Of a stretch of 51,971 nucleotides of DNA, positions 17,716-27,105 are shown piece by piece. Position numbers and translations under genes: made by a program. Where the stretch lies: positions 1 to 51,971 of the forward strand of contig CALYPJ010000008.1 in assembly GCA_945273735.1 (NCBI GenBank). Reading direction: 5' to 3'. The DNA is from an uncultured Lactobacillaceae bacterium. Its GTDB lineage: Bacteria > Bacillota > Bacilli > Lactobacillales > Lactobacillaceae. The notes below the pieces were generated by a model. The model saw nothing but the letters and a program-made list of their open reading frames with translations. It was not told the origin of the DNA and did not search any database. Position 1 is the first letter of the stretch; every line of letters starts with the position of its first letter.

Positions 17716-18638
17716 TAATTTGCTCCTAGTTCTAGTGGTAATTTTTGCATTAATGCTGTTTCACTTAAGCCTAAACTTAAAGCTAATTGTCGCTTTTCAG
17801 TTTCATTTAATGTCATAATTGGTAATCGACAATCACCCGCTGGTAGACCTTGAGCATTTAAAACGGCCTTAACTGGTGAGGGTGAAGGATACATAAATAG
17901 GGCTTTCATTTTGGGCATTAATTGTCGTTGTAATTTTCCTGATGCTGTAATCTTACCTGTTGCTAAGTCGTCATACATTTTTCGCATCACTTGACCATAG
18001 ATATGGGACGCTACAGAAATAACACCATTAGCTCCAAGAATTTTTGCGGTTAATGCTTGTAAATCTTCGCCAGTATAAATTAAAAAGTCATTGTCAACAT
18101 GGTCAACTAAATATTCCAAGTCTTCTAAATCGGCACATTGTTTGACCCCGGCAATTTTAGGATTATGAGATAGTTCCACTAGGGTTTCTTTGTTGATTTT
18201 AACGCCGGTACGTCCAGGAATGTTATAAATCATCAAAGGAATTTTGGATTTTTCAGCTACTGCGGCAAAGTGGGATTTGATACCTCTTTGGTTAGGCTTG
18301 TTATAGTATGGAGTAACAACTAAAGCTAGATCAATTCCAGGAATTTGACCAACTTCTTGAGTAAATTCGGCAGTTTGAGCGGTATTATTACTTCCTGTAC
18401 CGGCAATTACTGGAACTCGTCCGTTAATGATTTGAGCAAATCTGGTATATAGTTTAATTTTTTCATCATGAGTCATTGTCGGTGTTTCACCAGTGGTACC
18501 ACCAATAACGAAGCCGCGGCTACCGGTGCTAATTAAATGTTCAGTTAATTTTTCTAATCCAGGATAGTCGATGTTTCCTTGCTTATTAAATGGGGTAATT
18601 ATAGCGGTAATTAAATCAGCTTTAGTAAAATCTGTCAT
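17715..18638 (-). CDS. dapA: 4-hydroxy-tetrahydrodipicolinate synthase
   Basis: This 307-aa class I aldolase-type enzyme condenses pyruvate with aspartate semialdehyde, the first committed step to DAP and lysine. It carries the [14 protein letters not shown] motif, the catalytic tyrosine in [11 protein letters not shown], and the Schiff-base lysine in [10 protein letters not shown]. The (beta/alpha)8 barrel length is normal for Gram-positive DapA. Confidence 0.97.
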   Translation of the reverse strand: MTDFTKADLITAIITPFNKQGNIDYPGLEKLTEHLISTGSRGFVIGGTTGETPTMTHDEKIKLYTRFAQIINGRVPVIAGTGSNNTAQTAEFTQEVGQIPGIDLALVVTPYYNKPNQRGIKSHFAAVAEKSKIPLMIYNIPGRTGVKINKETLVELSHNPKIAGVKQCADLEDLEYLVDHVDNDFLIYTGEDLQALTAKILGANGVISVASHIYGQVMRKMYDDLATGKITASGKLQRQLMPKMKALFMYPSPSPVKAVLNAQGLPAGDCRLPIMTLNETEKRQLALSLGLSETALMQKLPLELGAN

Positions 18639-18653
18639 GTTATTTTCCTCCTT

Positions 18654-19802
18654 TTACATATGATTTAAAAAAAATCCGGTTATTGCCTGGATTGCTGAAT
18701 CAATAGAACTTTCTTTAGGACTGAAAGTTGCAGAATGAAGCTGGGAGTCATCTTCAACACCTAACCAAAACATAGTTCCTGGAATTTTGGCTAATAAGTA
18801 GCCAAAATCTTCGCCGGTCATTGCAGGTTGGGTTTCTTGATATTTAATTTGAGGATGATTTTTCATATAATTAATAAACGCGGTCGTAATTTTAGGGTCA
18901 TTTTCGACGGGCCAATAGCCACCTTGGTTAATTTCAATGTTAACTTTTACCTGGTAACTTTTAGCGATTCCTGTTGCTACTTCGCGCAGTCGCTGTTCAA
19001 TTTGTTCAATCATCGTTTGAGTTAAACCGCGAATGGTTCCTTCTAGGTGAGCATGACCGGCAATAACATTTCTAACGGTTCCCGCTTCAAATTTACCAAT
19101 TGTGATCACTCCACCAGAAATTGGATCAATACTGCGCGAAATAATAGTTTGGATTTGTTCAATTAAAGAAGCCGCAACAATTATTGTATCTTTAGCTCTT
19201 TGAGGATAAGCGGCATGTCCTCCTTGACCAGAAATATCAATATTTACTTCAGCTGCTCCTGCAAACAATGTTCCTTTGCGACAACCGATAGTTCCGGCAG
19301 GTAAATCAGGAGTTACATGCAAAGCAAAGAATTCATCAGGGCGCCATTCGCCAGCAAAAACGCCTTGTTCGTATGCCAATTTGCCACCATTTTTACTTTC
19401 TTCAGCCGGTTGGAAAAAGAATATTAAATTATCTTTAGGCTGAATTTCACTAAAATAGCTTAAAACTCCTAAAGCTACGGTCATATGAATATCATGACCG
19501 CAAGCATGCATTTTACCTTTATGTTTAGAAGTAAAGGGTAATCCTGTATCTTCATTTACTGGTAAGCCATCAATATCAGCACGATAGCCAATAGTTTTTT
19601 GAGGTTTGCTACCTTGCACGCGCACTAAAAGGGCTGTAGGTAAATTTGGAAGAGTTCGAATTTGAAGATATTGTTGATTAAATTCTTGTACTATTTTTAA
19701 TAAGTATTGTTGCGTTTCTTTTTCTTCTAAAGCTTCTTCAGGGATTTGATGTAAGTCTCGTCGAATTTTAATTAATTGACTTGATGTTAACATGGGATTC
19801 AC
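18654..19802 (-). CDS. dapL: N-acetyldiaminopimelate deacetylase (M20 family)
   Basis: This 382-aa amidohydrolase of the M20 family releases LL-DAP from N-acetyl-LL-DAP. Metal-site motifs are [19 protein letters not shown] and the C-terminal MTGEDFGY with a later His (QLHSATF). M20 amidohydrolases also include hippurate and IAA-amino-acid hydrolases; the operon context decides the assignment. The GTG start at 19802 overlaps the dapH stop (GTGA); an ATG nine bases further in is the alternative. The symbol follows B. subtilis usage (former ykuR) and should not be confused with LL-DAP aminotransferase, which bears the same name elsewhere. Confidence 0.93.
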   Translation of the reverse strand: MNPMLTSSQLIKIRRDLHQIPEEALEEKETQQYLLKIVQEFNQQYLQIRTLPNLPTALLVRVQGSKPQKTIGYRADIDGLPVNEDTGLPFTSKHKGKMHACGHDIHMTVALGVLSYFSEIQPKDNLIFFFQPAEESKNGGKLAYEQGVFAGEWRPDEFFALHVTPDLPAGTIGCRKGTLFAGAAEVNIDISGQGGHAAYPQRAKDTIIVAASLIEQIQTIISRSIDPISGGVITIGKFEAGTVRNVIAGHAHLEGTIRGLTQTMIEQIEQRLREVATGIAKSYQVKVNIEINQGGYWPVENDPKITTAFINYMKNHPQIKYQETQPAMTGEDFGYLLAKIPGTMFWLGVEDDSQLHSATFSPKESSIDSAIQAITGFFLNHM

Positions 19803-20509
19803 AACTTTCTTAAATCTTTTTCAATTTTGGTTTTAGCAGTAGTTTTTTGGTCACGTTTTTTAATGATTTTGGCAGGGATTCCAGCAACAACACAATTAGC
19901 AGGAACATCTTTAGTGACAACGGCACCAGCAGCAATTACAGCTTGATCACCAATTTGGACTCCTTCAAGTACTACTGCATTAGCTCCAACTAAAACATTC
20001 TGACCGATCCTTACGGGTTTAGCAGAAGCCGGCTCTACTACGCCGGCAATTACGGCACCAGCACCAATATGACTATTAGCTCCAATAATGGCACGACCTC
20101 CTAGAACTGCGTTCATATCGATCATAGCGCCAGCACCAATTTCGGCTCCGATATTAATTACTGCTCCCATCATAATGACAGCATTTTTGCCGATATTTAC
20201 TTGATCACGAATAATTGCTCCTGGTTCAATTCTTGCCGCTACATTTTTTAAATTAAGTAAAGGAACGGCAGAATTGCGACTCCAATTTTCAATTTGATAA
20301 TCAAAAATTTTATTTGCATGATCTTTTAAAAAAGGTCCTAAATCTTCCCAGTCACCAAAGACCACACCACTATGAGCTTCGACAAAAGATTTAACTCCTT
20401 TAGGCCAAATAAGTTCTTTTAGTTCACCCTTGAGATAAATTTTTACTGGTGTTTTTTTGGGAGAATTAGCAATAAAATCAATAATTTCTTTTGCTGTCAT
20501 TTTTTCCAT
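19799..20509 (-). CDS. dapH: Tetrahydrodipicolinate N-acetyltransferase
   Basis: This 236-aa acyltransferase uses acetyl-CoA to acetylate tetrahydrodipicolinate, the step that defines the acetyl branch of DAP synthesis. A small N-terminal alpha/beta domain (about 1-80) precedes a left-handed beta-helix of imperfect hexapeptide repeats (about 85-210; for example [20 protein letters not shown]). Trimeric in the family. The gene lies directly after lysA and overlaps the deacetylase start. Confidence 0.96.
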   Translation of the reverse strand: MEKMTAKEIIDFIANSPKKTPVKIYLKGELKELIWPKGVKSFVEAHSGVVFGDWEDLGPFLKDHANKIFDYQIENWSRNSAVPLLNLKNVAARIEPGAIIRDQVNIGKNAVIMMGAVINIGAEIGAGAMIDMNAVLGGRAIIGANSHIGAGAVIAGVVEPASAKPVRIGQNVLVGANAVVLEGVQIGDQAVIAAGAVVTKDVPANCVVAGIPAKIIKKRDQKTTAKTKIEKDLRKL

Positions 20510-20523
20510 TTGATAACCTCATT

Positions 20524-21822
20524 TCATTGATAAAAACAATCATGACTAATTAAATCAGCATAAGTTTCTCGCTTGATGACTTCTTGAGCTTTGCCATTTT
20601 CGACAAAAATTACCGCAGGACGCGGTACCCGATTATAATTAGAAGCCATACTATAACCATAAGCTCCAGTAGCAAGCATTGCGATGATGTCCCCCGGTTT
20701 AGTCGGTGGTAGAGATAGTTTTTTAATTAAAATATCACCTGATTCGCAATAACGACCCACTAAACGAACAGTTTCTGTGGGTTTTTCTTTGGGACAACGA
20801 GCTAGTAAAGCTTCATAATCTGCTTGATAAAGAGCAGGTCGAATATTATCACCCATACCACCATCGACAGCAAGGTAAGGTAATAAACCAGGCACCTTTT
20901 TTTCTGAACCGACAGTATATAAACTATATCCAGCATTACCGACGATTGAACGTCCAGGTTCAATCCAAATTTCAGGTATTTTCAGATGGAACTCGTGAGC
21001 ATAATTACGAACAGTTTTTACTATTTCATCAACAAATATTTTTGAGGTTAAAGCTTGATCTTTTGCAGTGTAGCGAATACCAAAACCACCACCTAGATTT
21101 AATACTTGAGGTTGATAATTATACTTTTCTGCCCATTGATTTAGTAATTCCATTAATTTTTGAATTTCTAATTTGAAGCCAACTGTTTCTAAAATCTGGG
21201 AACCGATATGAGAATGAATTCCAATTAATTTCATTTTTTTATTAGCTTGTACTTGTAAAAATGCTTGTTCAGCTTGACCCGAATTAACATCAAAACCAAA
21301 TTTACTATCTTCTTGACCAGTTTGATCATATTCATGAGTATGAGCAGTTACTCCTGGTGTTACTCTAAGCATTACTAAAGCTTTACTCTGAGTTTCATTT
21401 AAAATTTGGGAAAGTAACGCAATTTCATAAAAATTATCTAAAATAATAACGCCAACATGCTTTTGGACTGCGAATAATAGTTCAGCTTTAGTTTTATTAT
21501 TTCCATGAAAGCTTATTTTAGCTGGTGGAAAACCAGCTTTTAGTGCGGTATAAAGTTCACCACCAGAGACTACATCAATCTTGCCACCTAGCTGATTAAT
21601 TACCTGGTAGATTGCGATAGCAGTGAAAGCTTTGCTAGCATAACTAATAGCATAAGCTACTTTCTGTTGGTTAAAAGCTTGCTGAAAGCTTTGAAATTGT
21701 TTTCTAATTTGTGCAACGTCGTATACCATTAAGGGTGTGCCGAAGTTTTTGGCTAAATCTAGGGCATCCATTCCGCCAATAGTTAAATGACCTTTGGTAT
21801 TAGTTTGATAATAATCATTCAT
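20524..21822 (-). CDS. lysA: Diaminopimelate decarboxylase
   Basis: This 432-aa fold-type III PLP decarboxylase converts meso-DAP to L-lysine. The PLP lysine is in AISYASKAFTAI. The glycine-rich phosphate-binding segment (VLNLGGGFGIRY), EPGRSIVGNAG and the active-site cysteine in RYCESGDI are present. It is the first gene of the operon, so the committed lysine step is the one nearest the riboswitch, with its ATG about 30 bases after the attenuator hairpin. Confidence 0.97.
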   Translation of the reverse strand: MNDYYQTNTKGHLTIGGMDALDLAKNFGTPLMVYDVAQIRKQFQSFQQAFNQQKVAYAISYASKAFTAIAIYQVINQLGGKIDVVSGGELYTALKAGFPPAKISFHGNNKTKAELLFAVQKHVGVIILDNFYEIALLSQILNETQSKALVMLRVTPGVTAHTHEYDQTGQEDSKFGFDVNSGQAEQAFLQVQANKKMKLIGIHSHIGSQILETVGFKLEIQKLMELLNQWAEKYNYQPQVLNLGGGFGIRYTAKDQALTSKIFVDEIVKTVRNYAHEFHLKIPEIWIEPGRSIVGNAGYSLYTVGSEKKVPGLLPYLAVDGGMGDNIRPALYQADYEALLARCPKEKPTETVRLVGRYCESGDILIKKLSLPPTKPGDIIAMLATGAYGYSMASNYNRVPRPAVIFVENGKAQEVIKRETYADLISHDCFYQ

Positions 21823-21851
21823 TGCTATTAATAATCTCCATTTTTGTAAAT

Positions 21852-21897
21852 AAAAAAGGACATCTTTGTGTGCGCGTAGCAGACAAAAGAGTCCTTC
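21852..21897 (-). terminator. Riboswitch-controlled attenuator (terminator) before lysA
   Basis: On the minus strand AAGGACTCTTTTGT pairs imperfectly with ACAAAGATGTCCTT, followed directly by a T6 run. It lies between the lysine aptamer and lysA and is the expected expression platform, formed when lysine is bound. Confidence 0.85.
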
Positions 21898-21924
21898 AAA
21901 ATAAAAATCTTCTCTGGTTCAGTT

Positions 21925-22098
21925 TTGGCGATAGCGCTCCGCAAATTTTAATTTGCGACAGTCCGTAATTTATTAGATTACGTCCCAGGCAATTAACTGC
22001 TGCAACAATTAACCCTTCGGCAATCGCCCCTTTCACTAGTTTTTTGCTTTTGCAGAAACTCAACTAGTTACTATTGTTGACTGCGACCTCTTCGTTTT
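21925..22098 (-). promoter_or_regulatory. Lysine riboswitch (L box)
   Basis: Minus-strand leader RNA of the lysA operon. Reading from 22095 it has the conserved L-box elements in order: AGAGGTCGCAG, an AGTAAC internal-loop segment, GTGAAAGGGGCGATTGCCGAAG, a further helix closed by CTGGG, and a 3' GGAGCGCTATC that resembles the B. subtilis lysC leader (GGGCTATC). Five helices radiating from a central junction can be drawn. With lysine bound, the downstream hairpin at 21852-21897 should terminate transcription. Recognised by motif, not by a covariance search. Confidence 0.92.
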
Positions 22099-22104
22099 AT
22101 AAAG

Positions 22105-22133
22105 ATATTATTATTTATTAATAGTGCTGTCAA
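22105..22133 (-). promoter_or_regulatory. Promoter of the lysine operon
   Basis: Minus-strand -35 TTGACA (22128-22133, consensus) and -10 TAATAT (22105-22110) with 17 bases between. Transcription would begin at about 22098, immediately before the riboswitch aptamer. Confidence 0.85.
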
Positions 22134-22236
22134 CAGTTTTTCTAAAATTAGGGAGTATTTTTAAATCAATCTCACTATTATGTTAAAATGCGTTACTATA
22201 AAAATTAATTAATTTAATTGAAGTAGGTGTGGATAA

Positions 22237-23586
22237 ATGAAAGTTGTGAAATTTGGGGGTAGCTCATTAGCTGATGGTGAACAATTTCAGAAAGTTATAG
22301 AAATTATCAATGCTGATAAAACGCGTAAAGTTATTGTTACTTCTGCTCCAGGGAAACGATTCAGTCAAGATCTTAAAGTTACAGATTTGTTGATTGAATA
22401 TGCTAAAAATACTTTAAATCGTCAAGACACTTCAGCGATTAGACAACAAATTTGGGAAAGGTATCAACAAATTGCTGACTTTTTTCGAATATCACCAACC
22501 TTACTAGAACCTTTGAAACAAGAATTACTTAAATTAACTAAAACAACTTATCCCAATCAAGACTTTTTAATGGCGGCTTTTAAAGCCCATGGTGAAAAGA
22601 TTAATGCCCAGTTATTAACGATTATTTTACAAGAGCAAAACTTGCCAGCACGTTTTTTAGCCCCAGAAGATTCGGGGTTTTTAGTAAGTGGGGTTGCTAA
22701 TGATGCAAAAATATTAGATAAAACTTATGATAATTTACAACGGTGGCGTCAAACTCAGACCTTAATTATTGTTCCTGGTTTTTATGGTGTTACTGAATCT
22801 GGAAATATTGCTACTTTTTCTCGTGGAGGTTCTGATATTACTGGAGCTATTTGGGCTCGTGGGGTTCAGGCGGATTTATATGAAAATTTCACTGATGTTA
22901 ATGCCATTTATGCGGCTGATCCGCGAATTGTTTCTAAGCCTCAGGCGATAAAGATTATGACATATCGCGAATTACGAGAGTTATCTTACGCGGGATTTTC
23001 AGTTTTTCACGATGAAGCTTTAATTCCAGCAATTCAAGGACAAGTACCAATAAATGTTAAAAATACCAATCACCCTGACCTACCTGGTACCATGATTGTT
23101 CCCGAAAAGAATTTTCACCCACAAAATGTTATTACTGGGGTTGCTAGTTCTAATCATTTTGCAGCTTTATATTTACATCGTTATTTACTAAATAAAGAAA
23201 TAGGTTTTACCCTTAAATTACTTCAAATATTTTATAAATTTAATATTTCGTATGAACATATGCCTTCAGGAATAGATGATTTAACTGTGATTTTTGATAA
23301 GCATCAATTTACTAAAAAAATTCAGCAAAAAATGTGTGCTGAAATCCAAAAAGAATTACAACCAGACAGCTTAGAATGGATTGATGATTATGCAATTATA
23401 ATGGTTGTTGGTGAAGGTATGCGTAATAAAATTGGAGTGATGAAAAGAATTACAGCTCCTTTAGCAAAGCAACACGTAGCAATTCATATGATTAATCAAG
23501 GTGCTTCTCGAATTTCAATTATGTTGGGGACTAAAAAAGCTGATGTTGTGGAAGCTGTTACTCAAATTTATCATCAATTTTTTTAA
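22237..23586 (+). CDS. lysC: Aspartokinase
   Basis: This 449-aa enzyme phosphorylates aspartate, the entry step of the DAP/lysine pathway. An N-terminal amino-acid-kinase domain (KFGGSSLADG at residue 4; FSRGGSDITGA; ENFTDVNAIYAADPR) is followed by tandem ACT regulatory domains from about residue 300, indicating feedback control, probably by lysine. It is transcribed away from the lysine operon, with dapF 11 bases downstream. It is not preceded by its own riboswitch, so its synthesis is probably controlled differently from the rest of the pathway. Confidence 0.95.
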   Translation: MKVVKFGGSSLADGEQFQKVIEIINADKTRKVIVTSAPGKRFSQDLKVTDLLIEYAKNTLNRQDTSAIRQQIWERYQQIADFFRISPTLLEPLKQELLKLTKTTYPNQDFLMAAFKAHGEKINAQLLTIILQEQNLPARFLAPEDSGFLVSGVANDAKILDKTYDNLQRWRQTQTLIIVPGFYGVTESGNIATFSRGGSDITGAIWARGVQADLYENFTDVNAIYAADPRIVSKPQAIKIMTYRELRELSYAGFSVFHDEALIPAIQGQVPINVKNTNHPDLPGTMIVPEKNFHPQNVITGVASSNHFAALYLHRYLLNKEIGFTLKLLQIFYKFNISYEHMPSGIDDLTVIFDKHQFTKKIQQKMCAEIQKELQPDSLEWIDDYAIIMVVGEGMRNKIGVMKRITAPLAKQHVAIHMINQGASRISIMLGTKKADVVEAVTQIYHQFF

Positions 23587-23597
23587 AAGGAGAAAAA

Positions 23598-24587
23598 ATG
23601 GTTAAACTTCAAAAAGTTCATGGTTCACAAAATAAGTTTTTCCTTCTGGATCAAACAGAATTAAAGTACCCCCTTACCAATAAAGAATTAATAAATTTAG
23701 CTCAAAAATTGACAAACCCCAAATTAGGACTACTTAATGGAGCTGATGGTTTATTAGTGGTTGATAATTCTGATCATCCGGACGCAATTGGACGAATGCA
23801 AGTAATTAATGCCGATGGTTCTTTTGCAGCAATGTGCGGTAATGGCTTAAGAACTGTGGGGCGCTATTTAGCCGAAAAATATCAAGTAAAAGAATTTAAA
23901 GTTGCAACCCCTCAAGCTGATTTACAGGTAAGTTGTCAACCTGATTGGGGTAATGGTGTTAAAACAATAAGCGTGGAAATTAGTCCAGTTAGTTTTGAAG
24001 ATCATGACTTACCGTTTACCAATTTAGGTGGTCATCAATTAATTAATCAAAAAGTTCCTGTTTTTGCACCGAACTTGAAATTTACAGCAGTAGCGGTACC
24101 AAACCCGCATCTCATTAGTATCGTAACTCCAGAAATTTTAAAAAGTAATCTGTTAGCAGAATTGGGTACCAAGTTGAATCGACCAAATCCGTATTTTCCA
24201 GATGGAGTTAATGTTAGTTTGGTGCAAATTATTAATTCTGATCGCCTTTTTGTAAAAACTTTTGAACGAGGCGTAGGATTTACTAATGCATGTGGAACCG
24301 GGATGTCTGCTGCTAGTTTAGTTTTTGCCTTAACTAATCTACAAGCTGCAGCTTTTGATAAGTTACTTACAATAATGAATCCCGGTGGTTTTGTTCAAAC
24401 TAGAGTTCATCAAAAAGATCATCATTATTGGATTGAACTTATTGGTAATGCTACAGTTACTCATCAAATTAAAGTAGCCGAAGCGGAACTACATCAAAGT
24501 AATCCTAATTTTTCAAATTTTAGAGTTGAGCTGACAAATGAAGATATGATTTATCATAATTTTATAAAAAATTCGCTTAATAATTAA
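23598..24587 (+). CDS. dapF: Diaminopimelate epimerase
   Basis: This 329-aa PLP-independent racemase converts LL-DAP to meso-DAP, needed both for lysine and for peptidoglycan. The two catalytic cysteines are in NADGSFAAMCGNGLR and ERGVGFTNACGTG. Two pseudo-symmetric halves are evident. It follows aspartokinase by 11 bases with an AAAGGAG site, forming a two-gene operon that completes the pathway. No clear terminator is seen before the next gene. Confidence 0.96.
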   Translation: MVKLQKVHGSQNKFFLLDQTELKYPLTNKELINLAQKLTNPKLGLLNGADGLLVVDNSDHPDAIGRMQVINADGSFAAMCGNGLRTVGRYLAEKYQVKEFKVATPQADLQVSCQPDWGNGVKTISVEISPVSFEDHDLPFTNLGGHQLINQKVPVFAPNLKFTAVAVPNPHLISIVTPEILKSNLLAELGTKLNRPNPYFPDGVNVSLVQIINSDRLFVKTFERGVGFTNACGTGMSAASLVFALTNLQAAAFDKLLTIMNPGGFVQTRVHQKDHHYWIELIGNATVTHQIKVAEAELHQSNPNFSNFRVELTNEDMIYHNFIKNSLNN

Positions 24588-24681
24588 TTTTTTTACGCCA
24601 ATTAAAAGTTTTTTGTATTTTTTCTGAATTAGTAAAGTAAAATCTATTTTAAAAAAAGTAATTTTATGATAGGAGATAAAA

Positions 24682-25569
24682 ATGCTAGAACCAGATTATC
24701 AAAAATTAGTCAAAGATATGCGTAATAATTTTAAACAGGGAGATGATAAACGTGATGCCGGTTTACCAACTCATATCCCTGAAGTAGATCGTTTTGATGA
24801 TATTCCATATGGAAAAGATCCCAAATATCAATTACTTGATGTGTACTTACCAAGTAGAAGAACTACGGCTAAGTTACCAGTAATTGTTAATATTCATGGT
24901 GGGGGATGGGTTTATGGTACGAAAGAAACCTATCAATTTTATTGCATGGCTTTGGCTAAAGCCGGTTTTGCGGTAGTTAATGCTAATTATCGCTTAGCCC
25001 CAGACGTGGTTTACCCTAAAGAGTTAGATGATATTAATCAAGTTTTTCACTGGATTAGTAGAACTAATAAATATCAATTTGATTTAAATAATGTTTTTAT
25101 TGTTGGTGATAGTGCTGGTGGTCAAATGGGGGAACAAATCCTAGCAATATACACTAATGATCAATATCGCAAATACTTTGGTTATGCTGTGCCTAATTTA
25201 ACAATTAAAGCAGCTGCGTTAAACTGTGGGGCTTATTTTTTAACGGAAATTAATTCTTTTGCTGGTGCTCCAGAAGCATATTTTCGGCCTGAAATTCGCT
25301 TAGTTAAACATGAACAATTAAATGTGGAACAATTTTTAACTCCAGATTTACCGCCCATTTTTTTGATGACTTGTACCGATGATTTCTTACGTGATAATGC
25401 ATACATGCTTTCGGGTTATCTTCATGCTAAAAAAATTTTTCATGAAATTCATTGTTATGGCGATTCTAGTCATCCGCGTAATCATGATTTTCATATTAAT
25501 CAAAAAGATGATTTAGCTAAACAATGTAATTTAGATGAATTGAATTTTTTTCATAAGTATATAAATTAA
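24682..25569 (+). CDS. Alpha/beta-hydrolase, HSL-type esterase
   Basis: This 295-aa cytoplasmic carboxylesterase-like enzyme of the hormone-sensitive-lipase group. It has the oxyanion-hole HGGGW motif, nucleophile elbow GDSAGG, the acid in TCTDDFLRDN and a terminal histidine in SSHPRNHDFH. These enzymes hydrolyse short-chain acyl esters; the substrate is unknown. It has its own ribosome binding site (ATAGGAG) and is followed by a strong terminator. Confidence 0.9.
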   Translation: MLEPDYQKLVKDMRNNFKQGDDKRDAGLPTHIPEVDRFDDIPYGKDPKYQLLDVYLPSRRTTAKLPVIVNIHGGGWVYGTKETYQFYCMALAKAGFAVVNANYRLAPDVVYPKELDDINQVFHWISRTNKYQFDLNNVFIVGDSAGGQMGEQILAIYTNDQYRKYFGYAVPNLTIKAAALNCGAYFLTEINSFAGAPEAYFRPEIRLVKHEQLNVEQFLTPDLPPIFLMTCTDDFLRDNAYMLSGYLHAKKIFHEIHCYGDSSHPRNHDFHINQKDDLAKQCNLDELNFFHKYIN

Positions 25570-25585
25570 TTTTTTAATTTAAAAC

Positions 25586-25618
25586 AATAGCTGGATATTT
25601 AAAATATCCAGCTATTAT
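25586..25618 (+). terminator. Terminator after the esterase gene
   Basis: AATAGCTGGATATTT and its complement form a 15-bp stem (25586-25618) followed by T-rich DNA. Confidence 0.85.
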
Positions 25619-25639
25619 TTATAGTAGGAGGAGTTTATA

Positions 25640-25856
25640 GTGATTGGCAAACATGAACTAATTCAAATTAATGATATGCCTTTATATATTGAAATTCATC
25701 ATAAAAAATTAATCAGAGATGGTTCCTCATTGGCATCAAAGTATAGAATTAGGCTTTATAATGCAAGGACAAATTGATCATTTTGTAATTAATGACATTG
25801 ATCATCATACTTATCCTGGTGATATTTTAATTATTAGTACACAAATTGTCGGGTAG
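25640..25856 (+). pseudogene. AraC-family regulator remnant (N-terminal cupin part only)
   Basis: A GTG start with an AGGAGGAG site opens a frame beginning GKHELIQINDMPLYIEIHHK. After about 30 codons the meaning jumps to the next frame, which reads HWHQSIELGFIMQGQIDHF and PGDILIISTQIV, the sugar-binding cupin half typical of AraC regulators (His-Trp-His, Pro-Gly-Asp). It ends in a TAG at 25854 with no helix-turn-helix domain. A frameshift plus C-terminal loss mark it as a pseudogene. Residues just downstream (LTLLFPDPLVLRMFPG) may be a further AraC fragment. Confidence 0.7.
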
Positions 25857-25861
25857 TTAGT

Positions 25862-26402
25862 ATGAATCATGATTTGATGCTAACACTGCTTTTTCCCGAT
25901 CCTTTAGTTTTACGAATGTTTCCGGGTGCTATTAGTCAAAAAATAGCTAATGTGAGACCAGTTGCCTTTATTTCAGCGTTAGTTACTCTAATTAGAATTT
26001 TGGTGGGAATGAGTTATGGTTTTTAAAAAAAGAAATTGCGTGATTTAATTTTGCCAATAGGTTTATTACTTCAAGTTATTGGTCGCTTAACAATTGCTTA
26101 CTCGATTAGTTTGCCGATTTTAACTCCGGCAGGATTAATTTTAGGCATGGGCTTTGGGCTATCGATTTCCTACATTTTTACTTGGTTAGATGAAGTGACT
26201 CCAAAAATTCAGTAAATTTTGCAACTACGACAACATTGATTATGGTGAATATTGGTTAGGGTCAACTTTAGGTGCAGGTATTCCCCGTTCCGATATGACA
26301 ACAGCTGCTATTGGCATGGCTATTCTTTTAGTTTACAGTTTGTTCCATTTCTTACAGTTGCATAAAAAATTAAAGTTTAATCTTAAAAAGCCTACTAAGT
26401 AA
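25862..26402 (+). pseudogene. MFS transporter remnant with several breaks
   Basis: Three pieces in different frames read as membrane-transporter sequence. These are ISALVTLIRILVGMSYGF (ending in a stop near an A7 run at 26026), then LILPIGLLLQVIGRL with GLILGMGFGLSISYIF (stop at 26213), then GAGIPRSDMTTAAIGMAILL ending in KKPTK at 26400. Together they resemble the C-terminal half of a drug-type MFS permease. The region is fused directly to the AraC remnant, which suggests a deletion that joined a regulator to its neighbouring transporter, followed by decay. Confidence 0.65.
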
Positions 26403-26418
26403 ACTGTAGGCTTTTTTT
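26385..26418 (+). terminator. Terminator at the end of the MFS remnant
   Basis: AAAAAGCCTAC (26385-26395) and GTAGGCTTTTT (26406-26416) pair perfectly and run into T7. It overlaps the last codons of the remnant. Confidence 0.88.
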
Positions 26419-26529
26419 ATTGGTGATTATGCGATCTTATATAAAATATTGGTAATAAAAATATTTTTTAAATTTTACTAATATCATTGCTTAAAAAGGT
26501 CATAAATTTCAAATTAGAGATGACTAAAT

Positions 26530-26563
26530 AAAAAACCAAGACGACGTTTGTCTTGGCTTTTTT
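26530..26563. terminator. Orphan terminator-like hairpin
   Basis: AAAACCAAGAC and GTCTTGGCTTTTTT pair across GACGTTT and are followed by T6. No gene lies immediately upstream on the plus strand. Confidence 0.7.
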
Positions 26564-26764
26564 AAGGGGAGAATTATTACTATAAATTTATACTTGGAGA
26601 AAAATCACCAAGATTATTTTATTAGGTAATGTAAAGGAGAGGGAATAAAATTAATAACTTTGGAGGATAGGCTTTGATTGCCTTAAATACCTTCATCCAT
26701 TATGATAAAGATAAAATGTGAAAAAATTATGAATAAATCTCGATAATTTGATGCTGATTAAATT

Positions 26765-26798
26765 AAAAAACCAGGGGACTGTTAATCCTGGTTTTTTG
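26765..26798. terminator. Second orphan terminator-like hairpin
   Basis: AAAAAACCAGG and CCTGGTTTTTT pair around an 11-base loop. It lies about 200 bases after the previous hairpin with only a 15-codon mini-frame between them. Confidence 0.65.
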
Positions 26799-27105
26799 TA
26801 ATATAATTGAAAATTATTATAAGGGTAATACAATTTTATAAGGAGAGAAAATATGAAGGCTTTAATATTGAAATATTATTCCAATAATTAATAGATAAAA
26901 CATAAATTAATTTTATCTATATGTAGATTATATAGGCTATTTATGAATATGGTATGAATAAACAATGATATTTTATTTCACATTTATCCGTAAATTCTTT
27001 TTTTTAATTGTCTTTTAAAAAAATCTTCTTTTGCAAAATTGAGTTCAGGTTATCTTAAGAAAATTTATAGTATAGAAGTAAGTCTTAATTTTGGGAGCTA
27101 ATTGA

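Larger units (their letters stand above)
26419..27105. other. Gene-poor stretch with orphan hairpins and mini-frames
   Basis: About 690 bases with no convincing gene. It holds two orphan terminator-like hairpins and two tiny frames with good ribosome binding sites. One is a TTG at about 26674 after GGAGG (15 codons, beginning IALNTFIHYDK). The other is an ATG at about 26852 after AAGGAGAG (12 codons, MKALILKYYSNN). These look like the beginnings of deleted genes. The last 200 bases are very AT-rich and should contain the promoter of the WxL gene. Confidence 0.5.

Noticed and set aside
26560-26696. Minus-strand mini-frame starting at 26696 (MKVFKAIKAYPPKLLILF)
   Set aside because: Looks hydrophobic and gene-like but stops after 24 codons, lacks a ribosome binding site and could not be matched to any family.
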